Shown here piece after piece: positions 45,361 to 54,968 of a stretch of 64,000 nucleotides of DNA. The DNA comes from Streptococcus cuniculi (GTDB lineage Bacteria > Bacillota > Bacilli > Lactobacillales > Streptococcaceae): contig NZ_MSJM01000006.1 of assembly GCF_001921845.1 (NCBI RefSeq), positions 62,001 through 126,000 on the forward strand. The letters are read 5' to 3'. The translations under genes and the position numbers were made by a program. The stretch's first letter is position 1, and every line of letters starts with the position of its first letter. Under the pieces are notes generated by a model. The model was given only the letters and a program-made list of their open reading frames with translations, made no database searches and had not been told where the DNA came from.

Positions 45361-46647
45361 TCAAGGGTTTTGGGCTTTTCGATTTTTTAGTTCGGTGATT
45401 TTTTCCTGGGTCAATTTGAGGGCTCGCTCGTATTTTCCAGTCTCGTTTGGCTCAAAATAGTGCTGATGGACGAGTTTATCTGGCAAATATTGTTGGTTTA
45501 CCCACTTTTCGGGGAAATTGTGGGGATAGAGATAGTCTTGGGCGTTGCCCAATTCTTGACTGCCCTTGTAATGCCCATCGCGGAGGTGGCGCGGAATGGG
45601 GAGGTGGCCGTTTTTCCTGAGATCCGCAAGAGCCTGATCCATGGCAAGATAGGCAGAATTGGACTTGGGGGATAGGGCGAGGTCAATCACGATATTGGCA
45701 ATGGGAATACGGGCTTCGGGGAAGCCGATTTTTTGAGCTGCTTCAAGGGCGGTCACCGTGTGAATCTGGGCATCAGGATTGGCAAGTCCAATATCCTCGT
45801 AAGCAATGACCATGAGCCGTCTGGCAAGGCTGGGCAAATCTCCAGCTTCAATCAAACGCGCGGCATAGTGGAGACTGGCATTGACATCACTTCCGCGAAT
45901 GGATTTTTGCAGGGCAGAGAGGACATCGTAATGTCCATCTCCGTTTCGATCCATGGTGATATAGCTTTTTTGCAGGCTATTTTCCATCGTGTCAAGGGTG
46001 ATATGGCGAATGCCATCCTTGTTTTCGGGTGTTGAAAGAACGGCTAATTCGAGGGAATTAAAGGCTGAACGCAGGTCTCCGTTGGTGCTGGTGGCGATGA
46101 AATCCAGCGCATCACCGTCTAGGCTAACCGGAAAGTCAAATCCACGCTCGGAATCTGACAGGGCAGTCTGAACGGCTGTCTTGATGTCCTCATTGGAGAG
46201 AGGTTCCAGCTCAAAAATCTGAACGCGACTGCGGATAGCAGGTGTCACGGAAAAGAAAGGATTTTCTGTGGTGGCTCCAATCATGATGAGATTGCCATTT
46301 TCCAACAAAGGCAGTAAAAAATCTTGTTTGGTCTTGTCTAGGCGATGAATCTCGTCCAGAAGTAGAATCAATCCTCCTGAAAATTTGGCTTCTTCAGCGA
46401 TTTCTTGGAGGCGTTTTTTGGTGTCAACAGTGGCATTGAAGGTGCGAAAGGCATACTTGGAGGTTCCTGCAATGGCGCTTGCGATACTGGTCTTTCCAAT
46501 CCCTGGTGGGCCGTACAAAATCATGGAAGACAGGCGTTTAGCTTCCACCATGCGGCGGATGATTTTTCCTTCTCCGACCAAGTGGCGCTGTCCGATGATT
46601 TGATCAATCGTTTTGGGGCGCATGTTAAGAGCGAGGTTATCGATCAT
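45361..46647 (-). CDS. rarA: Replication-associated recombination protein RarA (MgsA) AAA ATPase
   Basis: A 428-residue clamp-loader-like ATPase. Walker A is YGPPGIGKTSIA (about 45), Walker B LILLLDEIHRLDK (about 100), sensor 1 IGATTENPFFSV, and the C-terminal region RGSDVNASLHYAARLIEAGD is the conserved tetramerisation part. RarA acts at stalled replication forks. The 6S-like RNA and the tRNA follow on the same strand. Confidence 0.94.
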   Translation of the reverse strand: MIDNLALNMRPKTIDQIIGQRHLVGEGKIIRRMVEAKRLSSMILYGPPGIGKTSIASAIAGTSKYAFRTFNATVDTKKRLQEIAEEAKFSGGLILLLDEIHRLDKTKQDFLLPLLENGNLIMIGATTENPFFSVTPAIRSRVQIFELEPLSNEDIKTAVQTALSDSERGFDFPVSLDGDALDFIATSTNGDLRSAFNSLELAVLSTPENKDGIRHITLDTMENSLQKSYITMDRNGDGHYDVLSALQKSIRGSDVNASLHYAARLIEAGDLPSLARRLMVIAYEDIGLANPDAQIHTVTALEAAQKIGFPEARIPIANIVIDLALSPKSNSAYLAMDQALADLRKNGHLPIPRHLRDGHYKGSQELGNAQDYLYPHNFPEKWVNQQYLPDKLVHQHYFEPNETGKYERALKLTQEKITELKNRKAQNP

Positions 46648-46733
46648 GTGGCTTCATCCTTTCTATCTTTTTAGCTGGTTTTATGGTACACTTATCTATA
46701 TATTCTATCATAAATAACGCAAAGTGAGGCAAG

Positions 46734-47204
46734 ATGAGCAAGTACGGATTTTTAGATGTATTGGATAAGACTATGGAGCAACAGTTTCCCTATGATTTTG
46801 AAATCAATTGGGACAAGAAAAACCATGCGGTCGAGGTCGCTTTTTTGCTGGAAGTAGAAAACAGCGCTGGCATTGAAACGGTCGATGATGAGGGAAATGC
46901 GACGACAGACGACATTTTCTTTGAAGAAGCGGTCTTGTTTTACAATCCCTTGAAGTCAAGGGTCAAGGAGGAGGACTACTTGGTGAGTATTCCCTATGAG
47001 CAGAAAAAAGGCTTGTCCAGCGAGTTTATCGCCTATTTTGTCCAGTTTTTAGCAGAGACAGCAGAAAAAGGATTGGATGACCTCATGGACTTTTTAGGAG
47101 ATGATGAGACAGAAGAATTTGCGATTTCTTGGGATCAGGAAGCCTTTGAAAATGGCAGAGCAGCTCTTGAGGAAAGCGATTTTCACCCGTATCCGAGGTA
47201 TTAG
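46734..47204 (+). CDS. DUF3013 family protein
   Basis: A 156-residue acidic soluble protein typical of streptococci, in its usual place before prmA. It starts KYGFLDVLDKTMEQQFPYDFEINWDKK. Function unknown. In this genome three extra or damaged genes separate it from intact prmA. Confidence 0.82.
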   Translation: MSKYGFLDVLDKTMEQQFPYDFEINWDKKNHAVEVAFLLEVENSAGIETVDDEGNATTDDIFFEEAVLFYNPLKSRVKEEDYLVSIPYEQKKGLSSEFIAYFVQFLAETAEKGLDDLMDFLGDDETEEFAISWDQEAFENGRAALEESDFHPYPRY

Positions 47205-47206
47205 CC

Positions 47207-48115
47207 ATGGCTCATCGGAGTAAAAATATCAATATTTTTCTGATGGATGGAGATGTCACAGGACGCATGAAGTGCACCTTGTCCAACTGGACAGGAGTCT
47301 TGTATAAAATTCCTCGCATTCAACTTGCTAGTCTAAAGGAGCGTGACGAACTCAAGCAGAGTGGGATTTATTTTCTGTTTGGTAAGGATGATGAGACCCA
47401 GAAGGACATTACCTATATTGGCCAAGCAACCACTCGAAAAAATGGAGAGGGTGTTCTGTTGCGTGTGCAGGAGCATACCAGAGATTCCCATGCAGATTAT
47501 TTCAACGATGTGATTATTTTGACGACACAAAATAACTCTTTTGGGCCGACAGAGATTAGCTATTTGGAAAATTCATTCACCAATCTTGCAAAGGAAGCGT
47601 GACGTTTTGTGGTCAAAAATGGCAACGAACCCAATCCAGGTCATGTAACCGAGGAAAAGCAGGCAGAATTAGATGAAATCATTGAATATGCACTCATGAT
47701 TATCGGTACGTTAGGCTACAAACTATTTGTGCCCATTATCCAGCCAGAGATTGTTCATTCTGAGAACATTCAAGATGATGCCCAGCTACTCTATCTCAGA
47801 CGAAAGACAAAGAAATCTAAGCAGGAAATGAGAGCAACTTGCAAACGAACTGCAGAAGGCTTTGTGGTTTTAAAAGGGAGTATGGTGGATCTGATTGCTG
47901 CCCCGCATCTTTCTCAATCCGTGCAAGAGCTAAGAGAAGAGCTGGCAAAGAAAGGTGTCATTCAAGAAGGTATATTGCAGCAAAATCAGCTGTTTAATAG
48001 TGCTTCAACAGCAGCTATGTTTGTTTTGGGAATGAGCGCAAACGGGCGGACAGAGTGGAAAAATCAGGTGGGTGTAACTTTAAAAGAACTAGAAGAGCAA
48101 GAAATAAACGAGTAA
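47207..48115 (+). pseudogene. GIY-YIG nuclease family protein (DUF4357), split by an in-frame TGA
   Basis: Two halves lie in the same frame, separated only by TGA at 47600-47602. The first (131 residues) has the GIY-YIG core IYFLFGK…ITYIGQATTRKNGEGVLLRVQEH; the second (about 170 residues, RFVVKNGNEPNPG onward) ends in a DUF4357-like domain (FNSASTAAMFVLGMSANGRTEWKN). The second half has no RBS. Together they equal the expected length of about 300, so a single nonsense change probably inactivated the gene; readthrough is the alternative. It sits just after DUF3013. Confidence 0.8.
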
Positions 48116-48125
48116 AGGAGAAACT

Positions 48126-48227
48126 ATGTGGCAGGAATTACGGGTAGAGCTTGAGCGAGAAGGCGAGGAGATGGTGTCGAATCTCTTGATTGAGCTGGGC
48201 GCGCAGGGCGTTGCGATTGCCGACTAA
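48126..48227 (+). pseudogene. Truncated prmA copy (first 33 codons)
   Basis: [20 protein letters not shown]…GAQGVAIAD then a stop. It aligns with the first 33 residues of intact PrmA 835 bases downstream ([20 protein letters not shown]), but the DNA is clearly diverged. It has a strong RBS (AAAGGAG) and lies 10 bases after the GIY-YIG gene, the native prmA position. It marks the edge of a recombination or insertion event. Confidence 0.85.
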
Positions 48228-48375
48228 TTCAAAAAGAAGGCTGGTTAGCAAGTGTAGCTATTTACCCAAAAGAACAAGGGAAAGTGTATGCTTCATTAGC
48301 GATTACTCTCCTGAGCAAATTAAAAAATACGGTGCCATTGGCATAGAATTGAAGGTTATGGATGAATTTACTTGA
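48228..48375 (+). pseudogene. Unidentified gene remnant between the prmA fragment and NUDIX
   Basis: Two overlapping frames look protein-like: one reads IQKEGWLASVAIYPKEQGK and another continues ISDYSPEQIKKYGAIGIEL to a stop at 48375, as if a frameshift broke a single gene. The 3' end overlaps the NUDIX start by 14 bases. I do not recognise the family. Confidence 0.35.
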
Positions 48376-48823
48376 TAAGCGTTTTAATTTTTCGGGTTCA
48401 AAGATTGCTTTGCTGAAAGATGACCAGATTTTGACTGTCTTACGTGATGATATTCCTACGATTCCTTATCCAAATACATGGGATTTACCTGGTGGTGGAC
48501 GAGAAGGCAATGAAACTCCTTTTGAATGTGTTCAACGTGAAGTTTTTGAAGAATTGGGTATCACGATTTCTAAAGAAAGTATCGGCTGGGTAAAGGCCTA
48601 TCCAGGTCTGATTGATTTGACCAAAGACTCCGTTTTTATGGTGGGAGAGATTTCTCAAGACCAAATCGACAAGATTGTTTTTGGGGATGAAGGACAGGGA
48701 TGGAAGATGATGCCGATTGAATATTTCCTGTCAGATGATCAAGTCTACGAGAGTTTGAAAGGACGATTGAGGGATTGGATGAGTCAAGAATCTAAACGAG
48801 ACAAAATGATAGACGAGATCTAA
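48362..48823 (+). CDS. NUDIX hydrolase
   Basis: A 153-residue protein with the Nudix box GGGREGNETPFECVQREVFEELGI (about 44-67; GX5EX7REUXEEXGU complete). It would hydrolyse a nucleoside diphosphate derivative; the DLPGG lead-in suggests a MutT-like type. It has only a weak RBS and lies inside the segment separating the truncated and intact prmA copies, so it probably arrived with that segment. Confidence 0.82.
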   Translation: MNLLDKRFNFSGSKIALLKDDQILTVLRDDIPTIPYPNTWDLPGGGREGNETPFECVQREVFEELGITISKESIGWVKAYPGLIDLTKDSVFMVGEISQDQIDKIVFGDEGQGWKMMPIEYFLSDDQVYESLKGRLRDWMSQESKRDKMIDEI

Positions 48824-48864
48824 GGACAAGATTTTTATAAGGCAAAAATGAAATAGAAAGGAGA

Positions 48865-48895
48865 GTTCAGTTTAATATAAAGGGTTAAACTGAAC
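48865..48895. repeat. Perfect 11-bp inverted repeat upstream of intact prmA
   Basis: GTTCAGTTTAA / TTAAACTGAAC with a 9-base spacer, preceded by AAAGGAG but no start codon, and without a T-run. It lies in the 137-bp gap between NUDIX and prmA, with GACGCGAGCGTC further on (about 48935-48946). It may be an operator or an element end. Confidence 0.5.
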
Positions 48896-48960
48896 ACGGG
48901 ACTAATTTTCTAGGAAAAAAGATAAAACTGCCTAGACGCGAGCGTCCCTTTGTATCTTAT

Positions 48961-49908
48961 ATGTGGAACGAACTTACCATTCACATTTTGCGTGAGGCTG
49001 AGGAGGCGGTTTCTAACCTCCTTATTGAAACTGGCAGTCAGGGGGTTGCGATTGCGGACTCTGCTGATTATATTGGTCAGGAGGATCGCTTTGGTGAACT
49101 TTATCCCGAAGTGGAGCAGTCCGATATGATTGCAATCACGGCCTATTACCCTGATACTATAGACTTATCTGAAGTTACGGAGAACCTTCAAGCTGGTCTT
49201 GAAAGACTGGCTAAATCTGGAGTGACATTGGGCGATTATGTTCTTGATTCAAAAGAATTGGCCGAAGAAGATTGGGCGGACAATTGGAAGAAATATTACG
49301 AACCAGCACGGATTACCCACGATTTGACCATTGTGCCGTCTTGGACCGATTATGAGGCAACAGCGGGTGAGAAGGTTATTCGCTTAGATCCTGGTATGGC
49401 CTTTGGGACAGGTACGCATCCGACCACCAAGATGAGCTTGTTTGCCCTTGAGCAGGTCTTGCGGGGAGGCGAGCGAGTGCTTGATGTGGGAACAGGAAGC
49501 GGTGTGCTTTCGATTGCGAGTTCTCTTTTAGGTGCAGGTGAAATCTATGCCTATGACCTTGATGAAGTGGCGGTGCGCGTCGCGCAGGAAAACATTGATC
49601 TCAATGCGCATACGGACAATATCACGGTGCAGACAGGGGATTTGCTTCGTGGTGTAGAGCTGGAGGTAGATGTCATTGTGGCCAATATCTTGGCTGATAT
49701 CCTGGTGCATTTGACAGAGGATGCTTATCGCTTACTCAAAGACGAGGGGTATCTCATCATGAGCGGGATTATTGCGGACAAGTTGGATATGGTCTTAGAA
49801 GCAGCTTATCGTGCAGGATTCTTCCTTGAAACTCAGATGATTCAAGGAGAATGGAATGCCCTTGTATTGAAAAAAACGCATGATATTTCAGGTGTCATAG
49901 GAGGCTAG
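48961..49908 (+). CDS. prmA: Ribosomal protein L11 methyltransferase
   Basis: A 315-residue SAM-dependent enzyme that trimethylates L11. The N-terminal substrate domain is followed by [16 protein letters not shown], the SAM motif [16 protein letters not shown] (about 178-193) and VANILADIL. Unlike the truncated copy, this gene has no visible Shine-Dalgarno before its ATG, and the sequence upstream looks foreign to the locus. rsmE follows directly at the next base. Confidence 0.93.
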   Translation: MWNELTIHILREAEEAVSNLLIETGSQGVAIADSADYIGQEDRFGELYPEVEQSDMIAITAYYPDTIDLSEVTENLQAGLERLAKSGVTLGDYVLDSKELAEEDWADNWKKYYEPARITHDLTIVPSWTDYEATAGEKVIRLDPGMAFGTGTHPTTKMSLFALEQVLRGGERVLDVGTGSGVLSIASSLLGAGEIYAYDLDEVAVRVAQENIDLNAHTDNITVQTGDLLRGVELEVDVIVANILADILVHLTEDAYRLLKDEGYLIMSGIIADKLDMVLEAAYRAGFFLETQMIQGEWNALVLKKTHDISGVIGG

Positions 49909-50652
49909 ATGCAACAGTATTTTGTAAAAGGTGAGGCCAAATCAAGTGTCGTCATCGAGGATAAGGATACCGTCAAACACATGTTTCAGGTCATGCGGCT
50001 GGCAAAAGATGACCAAGTGGTACTTGTCTTTGATGACGGCATCAAGCGCTTGGCGCGTGTGGCTGATGAAAATGACCATCGCTTTGAACTAATCGAGGAA
50101 TTGCCAGATCAGGTTGAATTGCCAGTAAATGTGACCATTGCTTGCGGATTTCCCAAGGGAGATAAATTAGAATTTCTCGCTCAAAAGACAACAGAGCTAG
50201 GGGCTAGTCAACTTTGGGCCTTTCCAGCAGACTGGTCGGTGGTCAAATGGGACAGCAAGAAGATTGCAAAGAAAGTTGAAAAATTGCAGAAAATCGCCTT
50301 GGGAGCAGCAGAGCAGAGCAAGCGCAATCGAGTACCTGAGGTGAACTTGTTTGCAAGTAAGGCGGAATTTCTAGCGATGCTTAATCAGTTTGATACGATT
50401 CTCATCGCCTATGAGGAATCTGCCAAGGCAGGAGAGCGGGCTACTTTGGTCGAGGCTCTTTCAAAGAGTTCAAATGGTGATCAGATACTCTTTATCTTTG
50501 GTCCTGAAGGTGGATTGTCGCCTGATGAAGTCGCACAATTTGAAACAAAGGGTGCCCACAAGGTCGGGCTTGGTCCACGGATTATGCGGGCAGAGACCGC
50601 TCCTCTCTATGCTCTATCAGTGGTGAGCTTTGCTTTAGAAATGCAACAATAA
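49909..50652 (+). CDS. rsmE: 16S rRNA m3U1498 methyltransferase
   Basis: A 247-residue SPOUT-fold enzyme. An N-terminal PUA-like domain (HMFQVMRLAKDDQVVLVFDDG) is followed by the knot domain with ELGASQLWAFPADWSVV, IFGPEGGLSPDEV and LGPRIMRAETAPLYAL. Its ATG follows the prmA stop immediately (TAGATG), the usual prmA-rsmE pair. Confidence 0.94.
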   Translation: MQQYFVKGEAKSSVVIEDKDTVKHMFQVMRLAKDDQVVLVFDDGIKRLARVADENDHRFELIEELPDQVELPVNVTIACGFPKGDKLEFLAQKTTELGASQLWAFPADWSVVKWDSKKIAKKVEKLQKIALGAAEQSKRNRVPEVNLFASKAEFLAMLNQFDTILIAYEESAKAGERATLVEALSKSSNGDQILFIFGPEGGLSPDEVAQFETKGAHKVGLGPRIMRAETAPLYALSVVSFALEMQQ

Positions 50653-50676
50653 AAAAACTTGCATATGCAAGTTTTT
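50653..50676. terminator. Bidirectional terminator after rsmE
   Basis: AAAAACTTGCAT/ATGCAAGTTTTT, a perfect palindrome between converging genes. Confidence 0.8.
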
Positions 50677-51211
50677 ATTGTATAAACTTATCCCCATATT
50701 GATGAAGAATCGCATAGTAAACCTGTTGAGGAGTTTGGCTGCTAGTTGTCAAAACGATGTTGACCAAGGGAAAACCCATTTTGAGGTTTGCCTTAGAACT
50801 ATATTTTTGAAAAGCATTCATCTTAGCCAAATACTTATCGTTGTCTGTTAGGGTAACAGAGATGTAGGTCTGATTGAGGTGGGGTTGGAGGTGGATATAG
50901 GAGATATCCTCCCACGGAATAAAGCCGATTGAAATGGCAGAAGACTTGTCTGTTATGCCCTTATCATCAACGGTGAGAATGGGAGGGAGCTGTTTAGCAA
51001 AGATACATTTTGTATAAAATACAAAGGACCAGCCGAAAAAAGCAACTCCCATCACACCGACCAAAATGAACATCAAGGACAGAATGGGAATGTGTAGCTC
51101 ACTAGAATAGGCAAAGATACAGAGGCCTGATATCAAGGTCATAAATAAGGAAAGGATACTCAATACGCCATAGCGGCTTTTCTTACTTGTCACAATGATT
51201 GGTTGGTTCAT
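50675..51211 (-). CDS. Two-helix membrane protein (STM3941-like)
   Basis: A 178-residue protein with two adjacent hydrophobic segments at about 17-65 and a C-terminal soluble half (ILTVDDKGITDKS, IPWEDISYIHLQ) of the kind seen in STM3941/PH-like domain proteins. Function unknown. Monocistronic, converging on rsmE. Confidence 0.6.
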   Translation of the reverse strand: MNQPIIVTSKKSRYGVLSILSLFMTLISGLCIFAYSSELHIPILSLMFILVGVMGVAFFGWSFVFYTKCIFAKQLPPILTVDDKGITDKSSAISIGFIPWEDISYIHLQPHLNQTYISVTLTDNDKYLAKMNAFQKYSSKANLKMGFPLVNIVLTTSSQTPQQVYYAILHQYGDKFIQ

Positions 51212-51329
51212 GACTTTCTCCCTTAGAGTATTTTTATTTATTATAGCATAAAGATAGGGTTTGAGCCTTTTTCTTTTTTAGCTAAAATGGTAAAATAGGA
51301 ACAATAGACGGCAGGAAAAGGAAGAGAAT

Positions 51330-53531
51330 ATGAAAGAAATCAATCTAACAGGAGAAGATGTCATTGCTCTGACGGCCCAGTATATGCCAGAAGAAGATGT
51401 GGCCTTTGTACGCAAGGCGTTGGAGTATGCTGTAGAAGCGCATAGTCAGCAGTTCCGCAAATCAGGCGAGCCTTACATTATCCACCCCATTCAGGTGGCT
51501 GGGATTTTGGCAGGATTGCAGCTGGATGCGGTAACGGTTGCCTGTGGCTTTCTTCATGATGTGGTAGAAGATACCGATGTGACGCTCGATGAGATGGAAG
51601 CAGAGTTTGGCTCTGACGTGCGGATGATTGTGGATGGAGTGACCAAACTGGGGAAGGTCGAATACAAATCCCACGAAGAGCAGTTGGCAGAAAATCATCG
51701 TAAGATGTTGATTGCCATGTCCAAGGATATGCGGGTAATCTTGGTCAAATTGGCGGACCGCCTGCACAATATGCGGACCTTGAAGCATTTGCGTAAGGAC
51801 AAGCAGGAGCGGATTTCACGTGAAACCATGGAAATCTATGCGCCGCTAGCCCACCGTTTGGGGATTTCTTCTATCAAGTGGGAATTGGAAGACATGGCCT
51901 TTCGCTATTTGAACGAGACGGAGTTCTACAAGATTACGCACCTCATGACCGAAAAGCGCAGGGAACGGGAAGCCCTAGTCAATGAGGTGGTCGATAAGAT
52001 TCGTGAATTTGCGAGCGAACACCATCTCCACGGGCATATCTATGGTCGTCCCAAGCATATTTATTCGATTTATCGGAAAATGCACGACAAGAAGAAGCGT
52101 TTTGACCAGCTCTATGACTTGATTGCCATTCGCTGCATCATGGAAACTCCGAGCGATGTCTACGCTATGTTGGGCTATATCCATGAGCTGTGGCGTCCCA
52201 TGCCCGGTCGATTTAAGGATTATATTGCCAATCCCAAGGCCAATGGCTATCAGTCGATTCACACGACGGTATATGGTCCAAAAGGACCGATTGAATTTCA
52301 GATTCGGACCGCAGAAATGCACCAAGTGGCAGAATACGGGGTGGCAGCGCACTGGGCCTACAAGCGTGGTGGCAAGGCGACAGCTAGTCAGCAAGAGCTC
52401 AAATGGATCAATAACTTGATTGAGTTGCAGGCGGATGCTGGTGATGCGCAGACCTTTGTGGACTCTGTCAAGGATGATATTTTCACCGAGCGGATTTACG
52501 TGTTCACACCCGACGGTTCGGTCAGAGAATTGCCTAAGGATTCGGTGCCGATTGACTTCGCCTATGAAATCCACACCAAGGTCGGAGAAAAAGCGACAGG
52601 TGCCAAGGTCAACGGTCGGATGGTACCCTTGACGACCAAGTTGAAAACAGGCGACCAAGTTGAAATTATCACGAGCGCCAATTCCTTTGGTCCGAGCCGT
52701 GACTGGATCAATCTGGTGAAAACCCACAAAGCCCGCAATAAGATTCGTCAGTTTTTCAAAAATCAAGACAAGGAATTGTCGATTACCAAGGGGCGTGAGC
52801 TAATTCAGAACCTCCTACAGGAAAATGGCTATGTGGCCAACCAATATCTGGACCGCAAGCACTTAGACGATGTATTACAAAAAACGAGCTACAAGACCGA
52901 TGAGGCGCTTTTTGCGGCTGTTGGTTTTGGAGAAATTTCAGCCATGTCTATCTTCAATCGCCTGACAGAAAAAGAGCGGCGGGAGGCAGAGCGGGCCAAG
53001 GCAAAAGCTGTTGCGGACGAATTGGTCAACGGTGGTGAGGTCAAGCAGGACAATAAGGACAGCTTAAAAATTCGCCACGAGGGCGGTGTTGTCATCGAAG
53101 GAGCATCTGGTCTCTTGATTCGCCTGGCCAAATGTTGTAATCCAGTCCCTGGAGATGCGATTACAGGCTACATTACCAAGGGACGTGGTGTAGCGGTTCA
53201 CCGCGCAGATTGTATGAACCTGAAAAGTCAGGAAAATTACGAAGTGCGCTTGATTGATGTGTCTTGGGAAGATGAGCCGTCCAGCAAGGAATACATGGCC
53301 AATATCGATATTTATGGTCTCAACCGCTCAGGTCTTCTCAACGATGTCTTGAAGGTCTTGACCAACTCCAGTAAGAATATCTCCTCTGTCAATGCCCAGC
53401 CGACCAAGGACATGAAATTTGCGACTATTCACGTCTCTTTTGGGATTCCCAATCTGGCAACCTTGACCAGCGTGGTCGATAAAATCAAGTCTGTACCAGA
53501 AGTATACTCGGTCAAACGAACAAATGGGTAG
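51330..53531 (+). CDS. rel: Bifunctional (p)ppGpp synthetase/hydrolase Rel
   Basis: A 733-residue stringent-response enzyme. The HD hydrolase domain includes VACGFLHDVVEDT (about 70-80); the synthetase domain includes RFKDYIANPKANGYQSIHTTVYGP (about 290-315); then TGS (IYVFTPDGSVRELP, about 390) and a C-terminal ACT domain. The length and both catalytic motif sets indicate an active two-way enzyme. dtd follows 8 bases later. Confidence 0.96.
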   Translation: MKEINLTGEDVIALTAQYMPEEDVAFVRKALEYAVEAHSQQFRKSGEPYIIHPIQVAGILAGLQLDAVTVACGFLHDVVEDTDVTLDEMEAEFGSDVRMIVDGVTKLGKVEYKSHEEQLAENHRKMLIAMSKDMRVILVKLADRLHNMRTLKHLRKDKQERISRETMEIYAPLAHRLGISSIKWELEDMAFRYLNETEFYKITHLMTEKRREREALVNEVVDKIREFASEHHLHGHIYGRPKHIYSIYRKMHDKKKRFDQLYDLIAIRCIMETPSDVYAMLGYIHELWRPMPGRFKDYIANPKANGYQSIHTTVYGPKGPIEFQIRTAEMHQVAEYGVAAHWAYKRGGKATASQQELKWINNLIELQADAGDAQTFVDSVKDDIFTERIYVFTPDGSVRELPKDSVPIDFAYEIHTKVGEKATGAKVNGRMVPLTTKLKTGDQVEIITSANSFGPSRDWINLVKTHKARNKIRQFFKNQDKELSITKGRELIQNLLQENGYVANQYLDRKHLDDVLQKTSYKTDEALFAAVGFGEISAMSIFNRLTEKERREAERAKAKAVADELVNGGEVKQDNKDSLKIRHEGGVVIEGASGLLIRLAKCCNPVPGDAITGYITKGRGVAVHRADCMNLKSQENYEVRLIDVSWEDEPSSKEYMANIDIYGLNRSGLLNDVLKVLTNSSKNISSVNAQPTKDMKFATIHVSFGIPNLATLTSVVDKIKSVPEVYSVKRTNG

Positions 53532-53539
53532 GTGTGTAG

Positions 53540-53983
53540 ATGAAAATAGTCATTCAACGGGTAAGAGAAGCGTCTGTCATAATTGAGCAAGAGCTTTACG
53601 GTCAAATTCAACAAGGTTTGCTCCTCTTGGTCGGTGTCGGACCTGATGATGGTAAGGAAGATGTGGACTATGCCGTAAGGAAAATAGCCAATATGCGGAT
53701 TTTTTCAGATGAAGAGGGGAAGATGAATCGCTCTGTTCAAGATGTTTCAGGGCAGATTCTCTCGATTTCGCAGTTTACCTTGTTTGCGGATACGAAAAAG
53801 GGCAACCGTCCAGCCTTTACAGGAGCCGCTGCGCCAGACCTTGCTAAGGCCCTCTATGAGGAGCTGAACCAAGCCCTGCGTGCCTTTGTTCCTGTTGAGA
53901 CAGGTATCTTTGGCGCAGACATGCAGGTTTCCCTTACCAATGACGGGCCAGTGACCATTGTGTTAGATACAAAGAATAAATAA
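53540..53983 (+). CDS. dtd: D-aminoacyl-tRNA deacylase
   Basis: A 147-residue proofreading enzyme ([16 protein letters not shown]). The catalytic [17 protein letters not shown] and the trans Gly-Pro motif [11 protein letters not shown] are present. It forms the usual rel-dtd operon. Confidence 0.94.
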   Translation: MKIVIQRVREASVIIEQELYGQIQQGLLLLVGVGPDDGKEDVDYAVRKIANMRIFSDEEGKMNRSVQDVSGQILSISQFTLFADTKKGNRPAFTGAAAPDLAKALYEELNQALRAFVPVETGIFGADMQVSLTNDGPVTIVLDTKNK

Positions 53984-53992
53984 AACATAAGA

Positions 53993-54037
53993 AAAAGACC
54001 TGAAGCCTCTTTCTGAACAAGAGGTTACAGGTCTTTT
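53993..54037. terminator. Bidirectional terminator between dtd and sloR
   Basis: AAAAGACCTG pairs with CAGGTCTTTT, with an inner GCCTCTT/AAGAGG stem. It overlaps the 3' end of the converging regulator gene. Confidence 0.85.
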
Positions 54038-54681
54038 ATTGCGACGACATACAGCTCATTTGCAATGGCAAACGGAATCGTAATCGTTTTTTCTTTGCAT
54101 TGAATGAGGATACTCTGGGTAAAGGTATCGATTTGCTTTACGGCAAAGCTGTCATTTAGCGTGAGGTTGATGTGCTCCAGAAACTGGAGTAGGGGAAAGG
54201 AGTCGTTGATACGCACCAATCGGTAATTTCCGGGACTTGTGACTTTTTCTAGGGTGTCTTGGTATTGCTCTTCTAAGAGTTGGTCCTTGGGAGGAATGGT
54301 ACCCCCGTGCGGACAGGTCTTGGGAGAGCCGAGAAAATGATCGAGCTGGTCGATGAAATAGTCTGATACGGTATGCTCTAGGACTTCGGCTTCTTCGTGC
54401 AATTGGTTGCTGGTATAGCCGAGGTGTTCAAGAAGGAAGACCTCAATCAAGCGGTGTTTGCGATAAAGCCGTGCGACCATTTTTTGACCGAGAGGAGTGA
54501 GGAGGTAGCCTGCTTTCTTATCTTTTTGAATCAATTCTTCTTCAATCATGCGCTTGGCCATTTCGGTGACAGCAGGTGGGGACACTTGCATCCGCTCGGC
54601 AATTTCCTTGTTGGTGATTTTCTCCGTGCGCGTGCTAATTTCATAGATACATTTTAAATAATCTTCTTTATTAGGTGTCAT
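54025..54681 (-). CDS. sloR: Metal-dependent DtxR/MntR family regulator (SloR type)
   Basis: A 218-residue repressor. The N-terminal winged helix (NKEIAERMQVSPPAVTEMAKRM) is followed by the dimerisation and metal-binding domain (VFLLEHLGY, HEEAEVLEHTVSDYFIDQLDHFL, CPHGG) and a C-terminal FeoA-like domain. It would repress the sloABC genes when Mn or Fe is sufficient, through the TTAATT/AATTAA sites at 57514-57541. A terminator separates it from the binding-protein gene, so it has its own promoter (TATACT near 54709 on the minus strand). Confidence 0.9.
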   Translation of the reverse strand: MTPNKEDYLKCIYEISTRTEKITNKEIAERMQVSPPAVTEMAKRMIEEELIQKDKKAGYLLTPLGQKMVARLYRKHRLIEVFLLEHLGYTSNQLHEEAEVLEHTVSDYFIDQLDHFLGSPKTCPHGGTIPPKDQLLEEQYQDTLEKVTSPGNYRLVRINDSFPLLQFLEHINLTLNDSFAVKQIDTFTQSILIQCKEKTITIPFAIANELYVVAIKDL

Positions 54682-54772
54682 CGGGGTGTCCTCTCTTTTT
54701 CTTCATCTAGTATAACAAAAATCTGAAAGAAAAGTAAACGTTATGAATTTTTCTGTAAGCTCATAAAAAAAT

Positions 54773-54817
54773 CAAACCCCTAGTTGGCTAATCGGTAGCT
54801 ATAGCACTAGGAGTTTG
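54773..54817 (-). terminator. Terminator of sloABC, within the 287-bp gap before sloR
   Basis: On the minus strand CAAACTCCTAGT pairs with ACTAGGGGTTTG (12 bp, one wobble) and seven T follow. The remainder of the gap (54818-54968) shows no gene. Confidence 0.85.
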
Positions 54818-54968
54818 ATAAAAATATATGGATGGTTCCAACGGACACGAATCATTCACCAAAGAGAGAAGATATAAAGGTGTCTATAGGCTGATGTTCT
54901 AGCAAGTAGAATCGTATCAATAGGTAGGGTCTTTGATGATGTTCCCTCCGTCGAATTCATCCCATAAA

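Noticed and set aside
45236-45460. 74-codon plus-strand ORF next to rarA
   Set aside because: It covers the 6S-like RNA promoter side and the antisense end of rarA; no RBS and no family.
51975-52766. 263-codon minus-strand frame inside rel
   Set aside because: It is a shadow of the rel coding sequence with no start signal or family features.
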